From assembly GCF_035599575.1 (NCBI RefSeq), contig NZ_CP141179.1:1984001-2048000 (forward strand): a stretch of 64,000 bases of DNA. Direction: 5' to 3'. This DNA comes from Roseovarius sp. Pro17. Its GTDB lineage: Bacteria > Pseudomonadota > Alphaproteobacteria > Rhodobacterales > Rhodobacteraceae. Shown here piece after piece: positions 32,870 through 42,080 of this stretch. The notes under the pieces were generated by a model. It saw nothing but the letters and a program-made list of their open reading frames with translations. It searched no databases and had not been told where the DNA came from. The position numbers and the translations under genes are program-made. Each line of letters starts with the position of its first letter. Position 1 is the first letter of the stretch.

Positions 32870-33798
32870 TGCTGCTCACCCGATGTTGAGCGCAGGCAAT
32901 GCCCCCTGCGAATGTTGTTGGTCTCGAGGGTTTCGTCGATCGTCAGTCCGGCATCCGCAATCACATCAAACGGGCAGGTTCCGGACCGGCCCGACCCGAA
33001 GCAGTCACGCGGAATATCCGACCCGACCTCGTGCTTTTCGCCCGGACCGAGCGCGGGCACCGGCGTCTGGCTTTGCCCGAAAACACCGAAATCGAACCGG
33101 GCGACGGACGCAGCCGCCTCTACCGCGCCCTGATTGATGATCAATGCGACCGCATCCGGCGGAGAGCCGTCCGATGGCATCTGAGTACAAAAACCGGTGC
33201 CGGGTGCGCCCAGCGGGTCGGTTTCCAATGTGGGCGAATCCGGCAGCAGATCGGGCTTTTGTGTCGAGCCCGCCGTTGCGGGAACGGCATCAATCCGCTC
33301 AACATCAATGCTGGCCACCGGTCCGGGCCAGCTTTTGCAGCACGATTCCTTGAGGAGAGGCGCGGCGGTATAGACCGCCTGAACCGAAACTGGCCGACTG
33401 ACCTGAACCACCAGAAACCCGTCAATGTACTTGTCCGGCAGGCCAAACGGAAAAGCCAGAACCTGAATGTCTTCACAATCGACGGCAGCGGCCTGCCCCG
33501 CGTCCAGCGTCAGCGGCCCAAGGTCGAAAACCTCACCCGGTGCAGGAAGAGTTGGAGGGTGTGCCAACGCTAACCGCAACGCGATTTCCTGACGTTCCGC
33601 GCCGGTGTTGAAGATATTAATAACGGTAGTGTAAAAGCCTTGAACCAATTGCAAATTTGTTGGGTCAGGTTGCTTGCCGCATATTATTTTTGCGGCATAA
33701 ACCTGTGTCCGATCCGACGCTTCCTGAGATTTGACCAAACCTGCCGTGGCTAAGAATAAGCCGATGCATGAAGCAAAAATTCCGCACTTGCCTAGCAT
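32866..33798 (-). CDS. Secreted protein with the shared domain plus a CARDB-like end, first gene of the operon
   Basis: A 310-residue protein with a signal peptide (MLGKCGIFASCIGLFLATAG). The shared domain follows: AKIICG (36-41), FYTTVINIFNTG, AAAVDC, AFPFGLPDKYIDGFLVV and VYTAAP. The end (IADAGLTIDETLETNN) resembles CARDB-type adhesion modules. It is translated before the second paralogue and the metalloprotease, with 4-nt overlaps. A methionine at 33798 begins the signal peptide; upstream codons are open but do not fit. Confidence 0.65.
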   Translation of the reverse strand: MLGKCGIFASCIGLFLATAGLVKSQEASDRTQVYAAKIICGKQPDPTNLQLVQGFYTTVINIFNTGAERQEIALRLALAHPPTLPAPGEVFDLGPLTLDAGQAAAVDCEDIQVLAFPFGLPDKYIDGFLVVQVSRPVSVQAVYTAAPLLKESCCKSWPGPVASIDVERIDAVPATAGSTQKPDLLPDSPTLETDPLGAPGTGFCTQMPSDGSPPDAVALIINQGAVEAAASVARFDFGVFGQSQTPVPALGPGEKHEVGSDIPRDCFGSGRSGTCPFDVIADAGLTIDETLETNNIRRGHCLRSTSGEQQ

Positions 33799-34696
33799 GA
33801 TGCCCTCCGGTCTCAAATGACTCAGAATTTCAGACAACGTCACGCAGGCGAAGCGTTCGATTTCGGCCGAAGAAAAACATTCGATATCGCGTCAACCCGT
33901 CTGCGTGACGGGAAATCAGTTCAAAATTAATTTGCGCATTCTACCATAGGTATAGCGTTTCACCAAATATCGCATGCCGAGCGCCATTGTCGGTAAGAGA
34001 GGTCAGCCCGCCAGCAACGATCAGGGCTGATCTGGTGGTGCATGCGTCAGGCCTAAAGCGACCTGTGCGGCATGAGCCACTAAGGCCAACTGCGTCCGCT
34101 TGTCCAAGTTCATGCGAGGCACAGCAAAGGTCAGCTGCCATAAGGTCAGCTGCCATAAGGTCAGCTGCCATAAAGTGTTTCACAATTGGTCTTCACGACG
34201 AGCAAATATGCACGCTCGATCCAGTAGGCCTAAAGTGGCGGTTCGCAATAACAACGTGCGCTACGTCATCGAGGACATGCGAACCCAAGGCTAACGCACT
34301 CAGCAATGCAAAATTCGCTGCCGTCGTTCACATCGCCTGCACAAATCTTGCAAGTCAGGACTGACAATGATGCGTCATGCGAGGCCCAAAGATGATAGGG
34401 CAGAAACACTCCATTCGGTTTGAAAAAGAACAATACAGCAAAGAAAACGTTCGGAAATCGAAGACCTCTGGCGTGGCAAAGTGCAGCAATGATACGCGGT
34501 CTCGGATTTCATCACATGAGGAATACTAAAACACAAAGCCGACATTCGATTGCTGTAAACTTATGGCCGTGTCGCCGACATTCACGAGGTTGCTCTGTTA
34601 GCGCAAATTTGACGCCCGCCCACGCGGAATCTGTGGTATAATCACAGTTATTTCCAAGAATTATTTCTAAATCGGCATTTAACACAGGAGTTTAAA
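33799..34696. other. Divergent intergenic region, 0.9 kb
   Basis: This lies between the secreted-protein operon (leftward) and the subtilase gene (rightward). No gene is supported; the only open frames are low-complexity or unfamiliar. It contains a three-copy 15-bp tandem repeat at 34127-34171. The stretch 34380-34690 is lower in GC. A CAGGAG ribosome-binding site precedes the subtilase start at 34697. Confidence 0.5.
34127..34171. repeat. Three perfect tandem copies of a 15-bp unit
   Basis: The unit AAGGTCAGCTGCCAT occurs at 34127-34141, 34142-34156 and 34157-34171 without a mismatch. Each copy contains the palindrome CAGCTG. Because 15 is a multiple of three, copy-number change would keep any reading frame. 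It may be a slippage product or a repeated binding site. Confidence 0.9.
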
Positions 34697-37600
34697 ATGA
34701 CTTGCGTGTCTCGACTTTTAATTCAGGTTGTGGATTACGAAGGCAGCCCGCTTCAGGAGGCAAAGGTGAGCCTCAAGCCCGGGTCAGGGCGGGGAAAATC
34801 CATTCACTCCAATTATTTCCAAGCGGCGGGCGGCTACGTTTTCGAGGGGCTCGCCCCGGGACGCTACCACATTGAGGTCGCCTCACGTGGGCTTGAGTCG
34901 CAGACCCGCGACGTGGAAGTGACAAAAGAGGAGGAGCGCGCGCAATTCCATCTCGGCAAGAAGGGGATGCTGTACTATTTCCGCGGCCAAGTGCGCATCC
35001 CGGTCGATCCGCCCGAGGGCCTCGTCGCGGCGAGCGTGCGGCCGGACATTGACGACAAGGGCGAAGAGGCACTCTATAAGCTCGCTGCGGAACTCGGGCT
35101 CACGGTCGTGGAGATCGGCGCGGCTATCCGCGGCGAGTTCGTCCGCGTCTTCCAAGCACCGAAAGCGCTTCTGAGCGAACAAGGGCCAGAGATCCTCGCC
35201 CGGCTTTCGGCCCATGAACTCGTGCGCCGGGCGGGATTTGTCCTCAGACTGACAGAAGAAAGCGTTACTTTCCTTACCGACGAGATATCTGTCCAGTTTG
35301 CCGAGGAGAGCGCGAAAAAGACAACCGAAGCCAACGCAAAGGACGATGGATACGAGGTCCTCCGCTGGCTGCCTTATTCGCCACGCACGGCAGTCCTCCG
35401 CGTCGTGGGTGTGGCTGATTTCGGAGTTCTTGAGACCTGCGAGCGCTTCCTGACCCGCGACGACGTGGTTTTCGCCGAGCCCAACCTCGTAACCACTGTC
35501 GTTCCAGATGTCACACCGGATGATTTCCTGTTCGCCAACCAGCCGAACCACGGGATTATTCAGACGGAAGAAGCTTGGGATGTAACGCTCGGCGCCGAGG
35601 ACATCATCATCGCGGTGGTCGATACTGGCTGCGATGTGGATCACCCTGATTTCGTCACGCCGGATTTCACCAAAATCTACCAGCCGTTCGACTTCACCGG
35701 CGTCGACACAGACGTCTTCAACAATGGTAGCAGCCACGGCACGCAGAGTTGCGGCATCGCCTCGGCTGTCGCGGACAATGCTGAGGGCGTTGCAGGTGTC
35801 GCGCCGGGCTGTCAGCTTATGCCAATCCGCTGGCCCTCGGGTGGGACGGATACCGATTTCGCCGACATGTATGTCTGGATCGCCGGTCTTGATCCGGCGA
35901 GCGTGACGCCGGGTTTTCCGGCTGTCATCAGCCCCGGCGCCGATGTCATCAGCAACAGCTTCGGTCTTGGCGAAGCCGCAATCTCGGGAACGATGTCAAA
36001 CGCCCTGGACGCGATCACCGATGATGGCCGAGGCGGTCTTGGCTGCGTGGTGGTTTTCTCGGTGGGCAACAACAACGTGGATTTCACCGTTGGAAACGGG
36101 CGACGCTGGGCGGAATACGACCGCACGATAGCCGTCGCCTCCTCGCGCAACAGCCCACCCGACGCTGCTGAAGTCAAGGTCAGCACCAGCAGTTTCGGCC
36201 CTGCGGTTGACGTCTGCGCGCCGGGCGGTGGGCCTGGCGGCGGGACAGAAACTCGGGTGATGAGCACGGTGAACGTGGGTACCGGCAACACCGCCGGTTC
36301 CGGGACCGCAGCCAGCAACGATTACCGGACTTTCGGTCAGACGTCCTGCGCCTGTCCGCAGGTTTCAGGCGTCGCCGCGCTGGTCCTGTCGGTTCGCCCG
36401 GACCTGGCATGGGACGAAGTGCGTGACATCATCCGTGAAACTGCCGACCGGATTGATGTCGACAACGTCGATCCCGTGGGCCAGTGGGTCGACAACGACG
36501 GGGACAGCTTCCCTGAATTCAGCCAATGGTATGGTTTCGGCCGCATCAATGCCGCGGCGGCGGTGCTCGAAGCGAGGCGGTCGCTACCGATCATCGCCGT
36601 AAACCTCGAACAGGGAATGGAATTCGGCCTTGTGTGCGACGGACCGGCGCATCTGACCCTGCAAGTTTTCAATGTGGGCCTGGACGATCTTGTCATCTAC
36701 GACGTTTCAATCCTCGGTGGTGGCACGGTCTTCGAGGTCGATCCCCTTCCGGATACACCGCTGGTCATTGATCCGGGCAGCGAGGTGGATTTCACCGTGC
36801 GCTACACGCCTTCGGCGCAAGGTGCATCGGACAGTGCCGTCCTGCGAATAGAGAGTAACGATCCGATAACACCGGAGCTTGACCTTGACGTATCGGGTGA
36901 GGGCGGCATCGCGACCGCAGCGCTTGCCGTCGCGGATTCAGGTGATTTCGGCACGGTCTGTGACGGCGAATTCGTCGACCGGGATCTGCTCGTCAATAAT
37001 TCCGGCACGTGCCCGCTGATCGTGACGGCGATCACGTCGACCGACCCAGCATTCGTCGTACCCATGGTCATCGATTTCCCGCTGGTGATTGCTGCGGGCG
37101 ACACAATGAACCTGCCTCTTCGGTTCCAGCCGATAGCGCCCGGCTTGGCCGCGTCCACGATCCGCGTTGTCAGCAACGATCCCGACAGCCCGGTAGAGAT
37201 CGAAATTTTCGGCACGCGCGGAGAGCCACGGCTCGTCCTTTCCTTTGCCAATGACGGTGATTTCGGGGCGACATGCGTAGAAGATATCACTGACAAGCCG
37301 CTGCTGCTTTCGAACAGCGGTGATTGCGATCTGCGGATCGACAGCATCGTCTCTTCGGATGCGGAGTTTGTTGTACCGGCAGTCATTGCCTTTCCGATGG
37401 TCATCGGTGCTGGTGCCTCGGCCAGCGTATCGCTGCGATTCCAGCCCGCTTCCTTCGGCGCGAAATCAGCAACGATCACGATCACCTCGAACGATCCGGC
37501 GAGCCCTGCTGTGCTCGATGTGAGCGGTACCGCGCCAAGCGGCAAGCTGACGCTCACTGGCACGACGCAATTCTGCGAGGTTGAGCTTGGGGACTGCGCG

Positions 37601-38038
37601 CGCGAAACTCTTTCGATCTGTAACACGGGAGACTGCGATCTTCACGTCAAGCGTGTCGCGTTCAAAGAGCCGGATCCCTGCGCGGCCTTCATGTATGGCA
37701 ATTGCGATTGCGGCGGCGGCTGTTCTTGCGGCTGCGACGAACCCGAAAAACCGAAGAAGCGACCCGTTTGCGATCAGAAATGTCTGGATTTCAAAATCCT
37801 CGGAAATCCGTTCCCGGCGGTCGTGAAACCCGGGTCCTGCCTTGGTGTGACGATCCAGTACCGGCCCAATTGCGACGGTGCCTCGTGCTGCCAGTTGGTG
37901 ATTAAAAGTGATGATCCGGACATACCGAAGAAGACCGTATTCGTGACCGGCCGGATCAAGCGCACGCTTTATTCGGCACTCAAATGCTGGGCCGGGCAGG
38001 AACTCGCTGATGCATTGAGCGGCAAGCATAAGTGTTGA
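34697..38038 (+). CDS. Large subtilisin-like (S8) serine protease with Ig-like repeats and Cys-rich tail
   Basis: A 1113-residue protein. Residues 1-95 look like a carboxypeptidase-regulatory/Cna-B sandwich; about 230-275 resemble an I9-type propeptide. The S8 domain has the catalytic triad Asp309 (VVDTGCDVDHPDF), His347 (SSHGTQSCGIA) and Ser550 (QTSCACPQVSGVAAL), where the usual GTSMAxPH box is altered to TSCACPQ. From about 640 there are three to four repeats of an ASH/choice-of-anchor-D-like domain, each with NSGxC, LRFQP and SNDPxSP. Near residue 1000 is a Cys/Gly-rich stretch (CDCGGGCSCGCD). No classical signal peptide is seen, so export may be unusual. Confidence 0.8.
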   Translation: MTCVSRLLIQVVDYEGSPLQEAKVSLKPGSGRGKSIHSNYFQAAGGYVFEGLAPGRYHIEVASRGLESQTRDVEVTKEEERAQFHLGKKGMLYYFRGQVRIPVDPPEGLVAASVRPDIDDKGEEALYKLAAELGLTVVEIGAAIRGEFVRVFQAPKALLSEQGPEILARLSAHELVRRAGFVLRLTEESVTFLTDEISVQFAEESAKKTTEANAKDDGYEVLRWLPYSPRTAVLRVVGVADFGVLETCERFLTRDDVVFAEPNLVTTVVPDVTPDDFLFANQPNHGIIQTEEAWDVTLGAEDIIIAVVDTGCDVDHPDFVTPDFTKIYQPFDFTGVDTDVFNNGSSHGTQSCGIASAVADNAEGVAGVAPGCQLMPIRWPSGGTDTDFADMYVWIAGLDPASVTPGFPAVISPGADVISNSFGLGEAAISGTMSNALDAITDDGRGGLGCVVVFSVGNNNVDFTVGNGRRWAEYDRTIAVASSRNSPPDAAEVKVSTSSFGPAVDVCAPGGGPGGGTETRVMSTVNVGTGNTAGSGTAASNDYRTFGQTSCACPQVSGVAALVLSVRPDLAWDEVRDIIRETADRIDVDNVDPVGQWVDNDGDSFPEFSQWYGFGRINAAAAVLEARRSLPIIAVNLEQGMEFGLVCDGPAHLTLQVFNVGLDDLVIYDVSILGGGTVFEVDPLPDTPLVIDPGSEVDFTVRYTPSAQGASDSAVLRIESNDPITPELDLDVSGEGGIATAALAVADSGDFGTVCDGEFVDRDLLVNNSGTCPLIVTAITSTDPAFVVPMVIDFPLVIAAGDTMNLPLRFQPIAPGLAASTIRVVSNDPDSPVEIEIFGTRGEPRLVLSFANDGDFGATCVEDITDKPLLLSNSGDCDLRIDSIVSSDAEFVVPAVIAFPMVIGAGASASVSLRFQPASFGAKSATITITSNDPASPAVLDVSGTAPSGKLTLTGTTQFCEVELGDCARETLSICNTGDCDLHVKRVAFKEPDPCAAFMYGNCDCGGGCSCGCDEPEKPKKRPVCDQKCLDFKILGNPFPAVVKPGSCLGVTIQYRPNCDGASCCQLVIKSDDPDIPKKTVFVTGRIKRTLYSALKCWAGQELADALSGKHKC

Positions 38039-38245
38039 GGGGTGCTGATGCGTCTTTGGACCTATGGATCTCCTACTTGGGATCTTCATCAACCGGCGCG
38101 CCGGCTCGTCTTAGCCGTTCACTACAGATGACGCGTAGGACGGATTGCAGACAATCGCTGCGATCTGCACCGAGGTCCGGTATGCGGGACTCTCGTACCA
38201 TTCGCTGCCGGTGCGCCAATGGCCGTTCTTGATTGCCTCAGCCCT

Positions 38246-39268
38246 CTAAACTACCCACTCAAATATATACCCCGCTGCCAACGAGCCCAGAACCGCTAGG
38301 GCGAGATACAGCAAAAAGGGCTTCAATTTAAGAATCGGCGCAATGGCCATCGCTCCCCAAATGCTGACCACGCCACCCGAGACCAGAAAGGCCATGGCAG
38401 CGCCCTCGGACATGCCGTTGTCAATCAGCCCGCGCGTAAGTGGGAGCGCGGCATAACCGTCGATATAAGCCGGTGCGCCGACAAAGACGGCGGCGGGTAT
38501 GGCCCACCATTGATCTTCGCCAACATATGCTGCAAGCGCCCCAGGGGTCAGAGCAGCGTTCAAAGCATATTCGGCAGCGAATGCGGGAATCAAGCAAATC
38601 AGGATGAGCCGCGCCGTTGCCCAAAATTGGGTGCCAAATGACCGCCGACGAGACTTGGTCCTCCAGACCCATGGGTCGAAGGTCAGGGCCGCTCCACAAC
38701 GCGCGGCGCTCAGTTGGCGTACCAAACCGTTGTCGCGCAGCGCGTTCAGCGCCCACGGCGTCTTGGCGAACAGTCCGGTGACCGCACCACCGAACAGGCC
38801 CAATCCGAACGCCGCGAGCGTTTTGCCAATCGCAAAGCTCAGACCAAGAGTCGCGGCTGTTGTCGCGAGCATCGCTGGATCTGTGATCGGAGATGACAAC
38901 CAGAAAGCCATGATCGGAGCCAGCGGCAAGCCCGCAGCCAACAGCCCAGCCATCAATGGCAACACGGTGACGCCGCAGACCGGTGTAATGGCCCCAATTA
39001 GCGATGCAACCAATACCGTTCGCAGCGTCCTACCCTCGAACGCGGCAGCAATGTGCGTATCCGCTCCACTGGCGATGATCCATGCCGCAAGAAGAATGCC
39101 CGGAATAACGATAGGGGCGACGGCAACCAGGCCCCACACGACGAACATGGCGGCATTTGCAGCGTGTACTGGCCAAGCCAGAACAATGCCTACCAACAGG
39201 AAAAGGCATAGGCCCCACACGATAGTTTTCTTGTTTGCTTGTCGGCGGGCAACTGTTTGATCGGACAT
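38246..39268 (-). CDS. Permease of the DUF318/ArsP type (PF03773)
   Basis: A 340-residue inner-membrane protein with about eight to ten helices and two related halves. It has the TPVCGVTVLPLMAGL segment and SPITDPAML in the first half and GAPAYIDGYAALPL in the second, as in DUF318 permeases linked to metal or metalloid efflux. The ATG at 39268 is the family-like start. It is divergent from a LysR regulator 85 nt away, which probably controls it. Confidence 0.72.
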   Translation of the reverse strand: MSDQTVARRQANKKTIVWGLCLFLLVGIVLAWPVHAANAAMFVVWGLVAVAPIVIPGILLAAWIIASGADTHIAAAFEGRTLRTVLVASLIGAITPVCGVTVLPLMAGLLAAGLPLAPIMAFWLSSPITDPAMLATTAATLGLSFAIGKTLAAFGLGLFGGAVTGLFAKTPWALNALRDNGLVRQLSAARCGAALTFDPWVWRTKSRRRSFGTQFWATARLILICLIPAFAAEYALNAALTPGALAAYVGEDQWWAIPAAVFVGAPAYIDGYAALPLTRGLIDNGMSEGAAMAFLVSGGVVSIWGAMAIAPILKLKPFLLYLALAVLGSLAAGYIFEWVV

Positions 39269-39353
39269 CGGATACTCCTCTGACCTTGAAAAATAGCTGA
39301 CCGTGAAGCATATGTGAAACAAATATCTTAAATTTCTGGTATTGGAAAAACAA

Positions 39354-40211
39354 ATGGATAGTCTTGACAGCGATTTGCTGCGCACGTTTGTCGCCGTGGC
39401 TGAAGCGGGGAGCGTCACAGACGGGGCGGTGCGCATCTACCGGTCCCAATCCGCTACCAGTCTTCAGATCAAGCGTCTTGAAGCCATCCTTGGTCGACCC
39501 GTTTTCGAACGGCACGGTCGCGGTGTCATCTTGAGCGACACCGGACGTCGGCTGCTCCCAGTTGCACAAGACGTGACCGCACGCCTCGACGCCGTCCTGC
39601 GCGATATTTCTCGAGATGCTGTGACGGGCAAGCTTCGCTTGGGTGTTCCTGATGATCACGGACGTGCGAAGCTCGCGGGGATCATCGCGGCTTTCACCCG
39701 TCACCATCCGAAGGTCGAATTGGATGTGACCTGCGCTTTGAGCGCGTGCTTCCCAGATGCGTTGGACAAGGGATTACTCGATCTCGCGATCTACGAGGTG
39801 GAACGTCCGTCGCGACATGAAGAAGTGCTGTTCGAGGACCCAACGTGTTGGATGTCATCGGCGCATCGAGATTTCTCAGCCGACGAAACCCTGCCAGTGG
39901 CCTTGTTCGATCATGCCTGTTGGTGGCGCGACGCGGCTATTGCGTCTCTTGAGGCGCGAGGAAAACCATATCGCATCGCCTACTCCAGCCAAAGTGTGTC
40001 AGGCGTAATCGCAGCGGTTGAAGCAGGGATCGCAATCGGTCTGCTGGGCCGCTCGTCATTGCATTCTGGCCTGTCGGTTGCGGGAAAGAATCTTGGCTTC
40101 GGAAATACGCCTGCCTCGAAGCTGGTGATGGGGGCAAGTGGGTCCCAGAAGGCTGGACCGCAGGACGCGATGAAAGAGGCTATCCGTGCCGCGTTTTTGG
40201 TCAAGGTCTAG
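39354..40211 (+). CDS. LysR-family transcriptional regulator
   Basis: A 285-residue LysR regulator: winged helix at residues 1-60 (DLLRTFVAVAEAGSVT, then SQSATSLQIKRLE) and a substrate-binding domain from about 90. An in-frame TTG four codons earlier is possible, but the ATG at 39354 has a GGA site in front. Divergent to the DUF318 permease, the typical place for its regulator. Confidence 0.88.
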   Translation: MDSLDSDLLRTFVAVAEAGSVTDGAVRIYRSQSATSLQIKRLEAILGRPVFERHGRGVILSDTGRRLLPVAQDVTARLDAVLRDISRDAVTGKLRLGVPDDHGRAKLAGIIAAFTRHHPKVELDVTCALSACFPDALDKGLLDLAIYEVERPSRHEEVLFEDPTCWMSSAHRDFSADETLPVALFDHACWWRDAAIASLEARGKPYRIAYSSQSVSGVIAAVEAGIAIGLLGRSSLHSGLSVAGKNLGFGNTPASKLVMGASGSQKAGPQDAMKEAIRAAFLVKV

Positions 40212-40620
40212 AAAACCGGCCATTCGTGCTCCGCGCAGCAATCGATCAGTTGGGATGATTGTATTGAAAAACTCCCTGGGGCACACTGGACGATCCAAAA
40301 TGCAGAATTTTATTCCGCTCGATTTGCCATTGATCGAAAATCGAAGAAATACCTCATCTCTTCAGAATACCTTCCCTCCAAACTGGCTCATCCGACACGG
40401 TTGAATAGTTTTTCAACAAAATAGGTCGGAATGAACCTTCACTGCGCCGTACACCAAGGTCTGCAATGCGGACAAATAAGGCTTTCGCTGCGGTTGCTCA
40501 AATGGCAGCTTCCGGTATTGTGTAGAAAGCGGTCGTTTCAGGGTGACCTATCGGCAACTCGCGCGGAAGTCTCCGTCATGGAGGCTTGAAAATACAGCAC
40601 CGACTAAATAGTCAATCTGA
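40212..40620. other. Non-coding, 0.4 kb
   Basis: No gene is seen. The stretch is noticeably richer in AT than the ribosomal section. It contains TAGTTTTTCAACAAAATA near 40406, which resembles a GAGTTTTTCAACAGAATA sequence at 43508 beside the IS1182 relic. The two could be remains of the same element ends. Confidence 0.4.
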
Positions 40621-41313
40621 ATGCGCTTTGCACTCTCAAATGAACAACGGATCGAGGCAACCCCCGGTGCCATGGGCATCTGTCCAGGCTGCAGTGCCGA
40701 AATGTTGGCCCGTTGCGGAACCAAGAAGGTTTGGCATTGGGCGCACAAAGGCAGACGCCATTGCGACCATTGGTGGGAAAACGAGACTGAATGGCACCGT
40801 GTTTGGAAAAATCGGTTTCAGAGCGACTGGCAAGAGGTGCCAGCTCGTGATGAGGCTGGCGAACTGCATATTGCCGACATTAAGACACCCTATGGCCTTG
40901 TGATTGAGTTCCAGCACTCTGCTATCAAGCCGGACGAAGTAGTAAAGCGCACAAATTTCTATGGCCAAGTGATCTGGATCGTTGATGGAAACCGCCGTCC
41001 GACTGATCGGACTCAATATGAACGGATGCTTTCAGAAAATTACCCGCAGCGATTCGATGGTGTGGATATCTACACTGTCTATCATGAAGAAACTCGGCTT
41101 CTCAAAGAGTGGGGGTCACTGGGCAGGATTGTTGGTTTTGACTTTGGAGGTGAAAGTCTGTGCTTCCTCACAGCCGCACAAGGCATGAGCCGGTATCTAT
41201 TTGACTTTCCCAAGGCGGAATTTGCTGAGCTGATCGCCGAAGGAAAGCCATTGCCGGTGGTCCAATTCGGAAAGCCTGCCCCTCGTGGCTATCGTCGCCG
41301 TAGAAGAAGTTAA
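40621..41313 (+). CDS. CoiA-like nuclease-domain protein
   Basis: A 230-residue protein like the competence protein CoiA family. It has an N-terminal zinc pair CPGC (21-24), HWAH (39-42) and ETEWHRVWK (54-62). The restriction-endonuclease-like core is Asp86 (HIADIKTP) and Glu96-x-Gln98 (VIEFQHS). Predicted role: DNA or RNA cleavage; relatives occur in competence and in accessory or defence loci. No competence genes are beside it. It stands alone in a low-GC stretch, at the left edge of the island-like region. The tail is Arg-rich (RGYRRRRRS). Confidence 0.75.
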   Translation: MRFALSNEQRIEATPGAMGICPGCSAEMLARCGTKKVWHWAHKGRRHCDHWWENETEWHRVWKNRFQSDWQEVPARDEAGELHIADIKTPYGLVIEFQHSAIKPDEVVKRTNFYGQVIWIVDGNRRPTDRTQYERMLSENYPQRFDGVDIYTVYHEETRLLKEWGSLGRIVGFDFGGESLCFLTAAQGMSRYLFDFPKAEFAELIAEGKPLPVVQFGKPAPRGYRRRRRS

Positions 41314-41378
41314 GAATCTCCCTGCCTAAAACGCTCGCTTTTGGAACATGCTGCCTGTAACGCTGACAAAACAGTTTG

Positions 41379-41555
41379 TCAGTAGGCGTCCCATGGAATG
41401 ACACATTCTGTGGGTTTTCCCGGTCCATCAATCGCTCGCACATATCCTCCCAGTTGGTGACAATCTGAATGTTTCCATAAACCAAGCGGAAATATTGATC
41501 CGAACACCCAGCCCAAAATAACGGCAATCACAATCACGAAATTTTTTTTCAGCAT
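41379..41555 (-). CDS. Small putative membrane protein
   Basis: A 58-residue open frame: MLKKNFVIVIAVILGWVFGS gives one hydrophobic helix, then a short domain with two Cys (DCHQLGGYV and TECVIPW), similar in layout to small exported Cys-paired proteins. The frame is open 18 codons further upstream. No family recognised. It converges on the CoiA-like gene. Weak support. The following 320 bases hold no gene. Confidence 0.35.
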   Translation of the reverse strand: MLKKNFVIVIAVILGWVFGSIFPLGLWKHSDCHQLGGYVRAIDGPGKPTECVIPWDAY

Positions 41556-41878
41556 AGAAGACAGGGTTTCACTTTCTCGGGGCGTCTGCAACGGGTTCGA
41601 ACTTGCCATTCAAAACATTCGCAAAACTCACCAAAAACGCTCGTTTTTGGCACATGCGCAAACCACCCAGATTGACGCTGCCACAAACCCCGTTCAAAAC
41701 CCATCCCGTTGCTGAAGGTTTTTGCCTCTCTCGTGATAGCAGACATTAGCTGCATAGCAGAAATTCGGAAAAGAGGGCTCGAAGCGGACCTCGGATGCGG
41801 CGCAGCATCTCATGATAGAGTGCCTCGTCAACGTCGGGTTGTCGATGTGGGAGGGCTTGGTGGATTGGAGGAGCTGTC

Positions 41879-42025
41879 ATGCCAACACCAAACTTACCGG
41901 CCATCCGGGCGCTTCGCCCCGCTTGGAATAAGGGTCGGATCGTTGGTCAGAAACGACCGTTGATGCCAAAGCACGTCTGGGCAATTCGCGTGCGTCTCGA
42001 ACTCGCGGAGAACCATCGCGACCTT
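41879..42025 (+). pseudogene. N-terminal fragment of a site-specific integrase
   Basis: The first 49 codons, behind a GGAGGAG ribosome-binding site, read MPTPNLPAIRALRPAWNKGR and continue VGQKRPLMPKHVWAIRVRLE, the start of a tyrosine-recombinase type widespread in Proteobacteria. After AENHRDL the match stops near 42025, the frame changes into unrelated sequence, and the catalytic domain is missing. The breakpoint is just before the Abi_C gene, so this looks like an integration or deletion scar. Confidence 0.7.
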
Positions 42026-42080
42026 GTCCGCCGCGCGTGTGGAACGGGGTGCTACCATCGCGTAGAACGTGTTCAGTCTG

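Noticed and set aside
34127..34171. CRISPR array
   Set aside because: The 15-bp copies are directly adjacent with no spacers, and no cas genes are present in the window.
33941..34183. Minus-strand frame encoding the 15-bp repeat as MAADL repeats
   Set aside because: No ribosome-binding site or recognisable domain; the frame is open because the repeat unit is a multiple of three.
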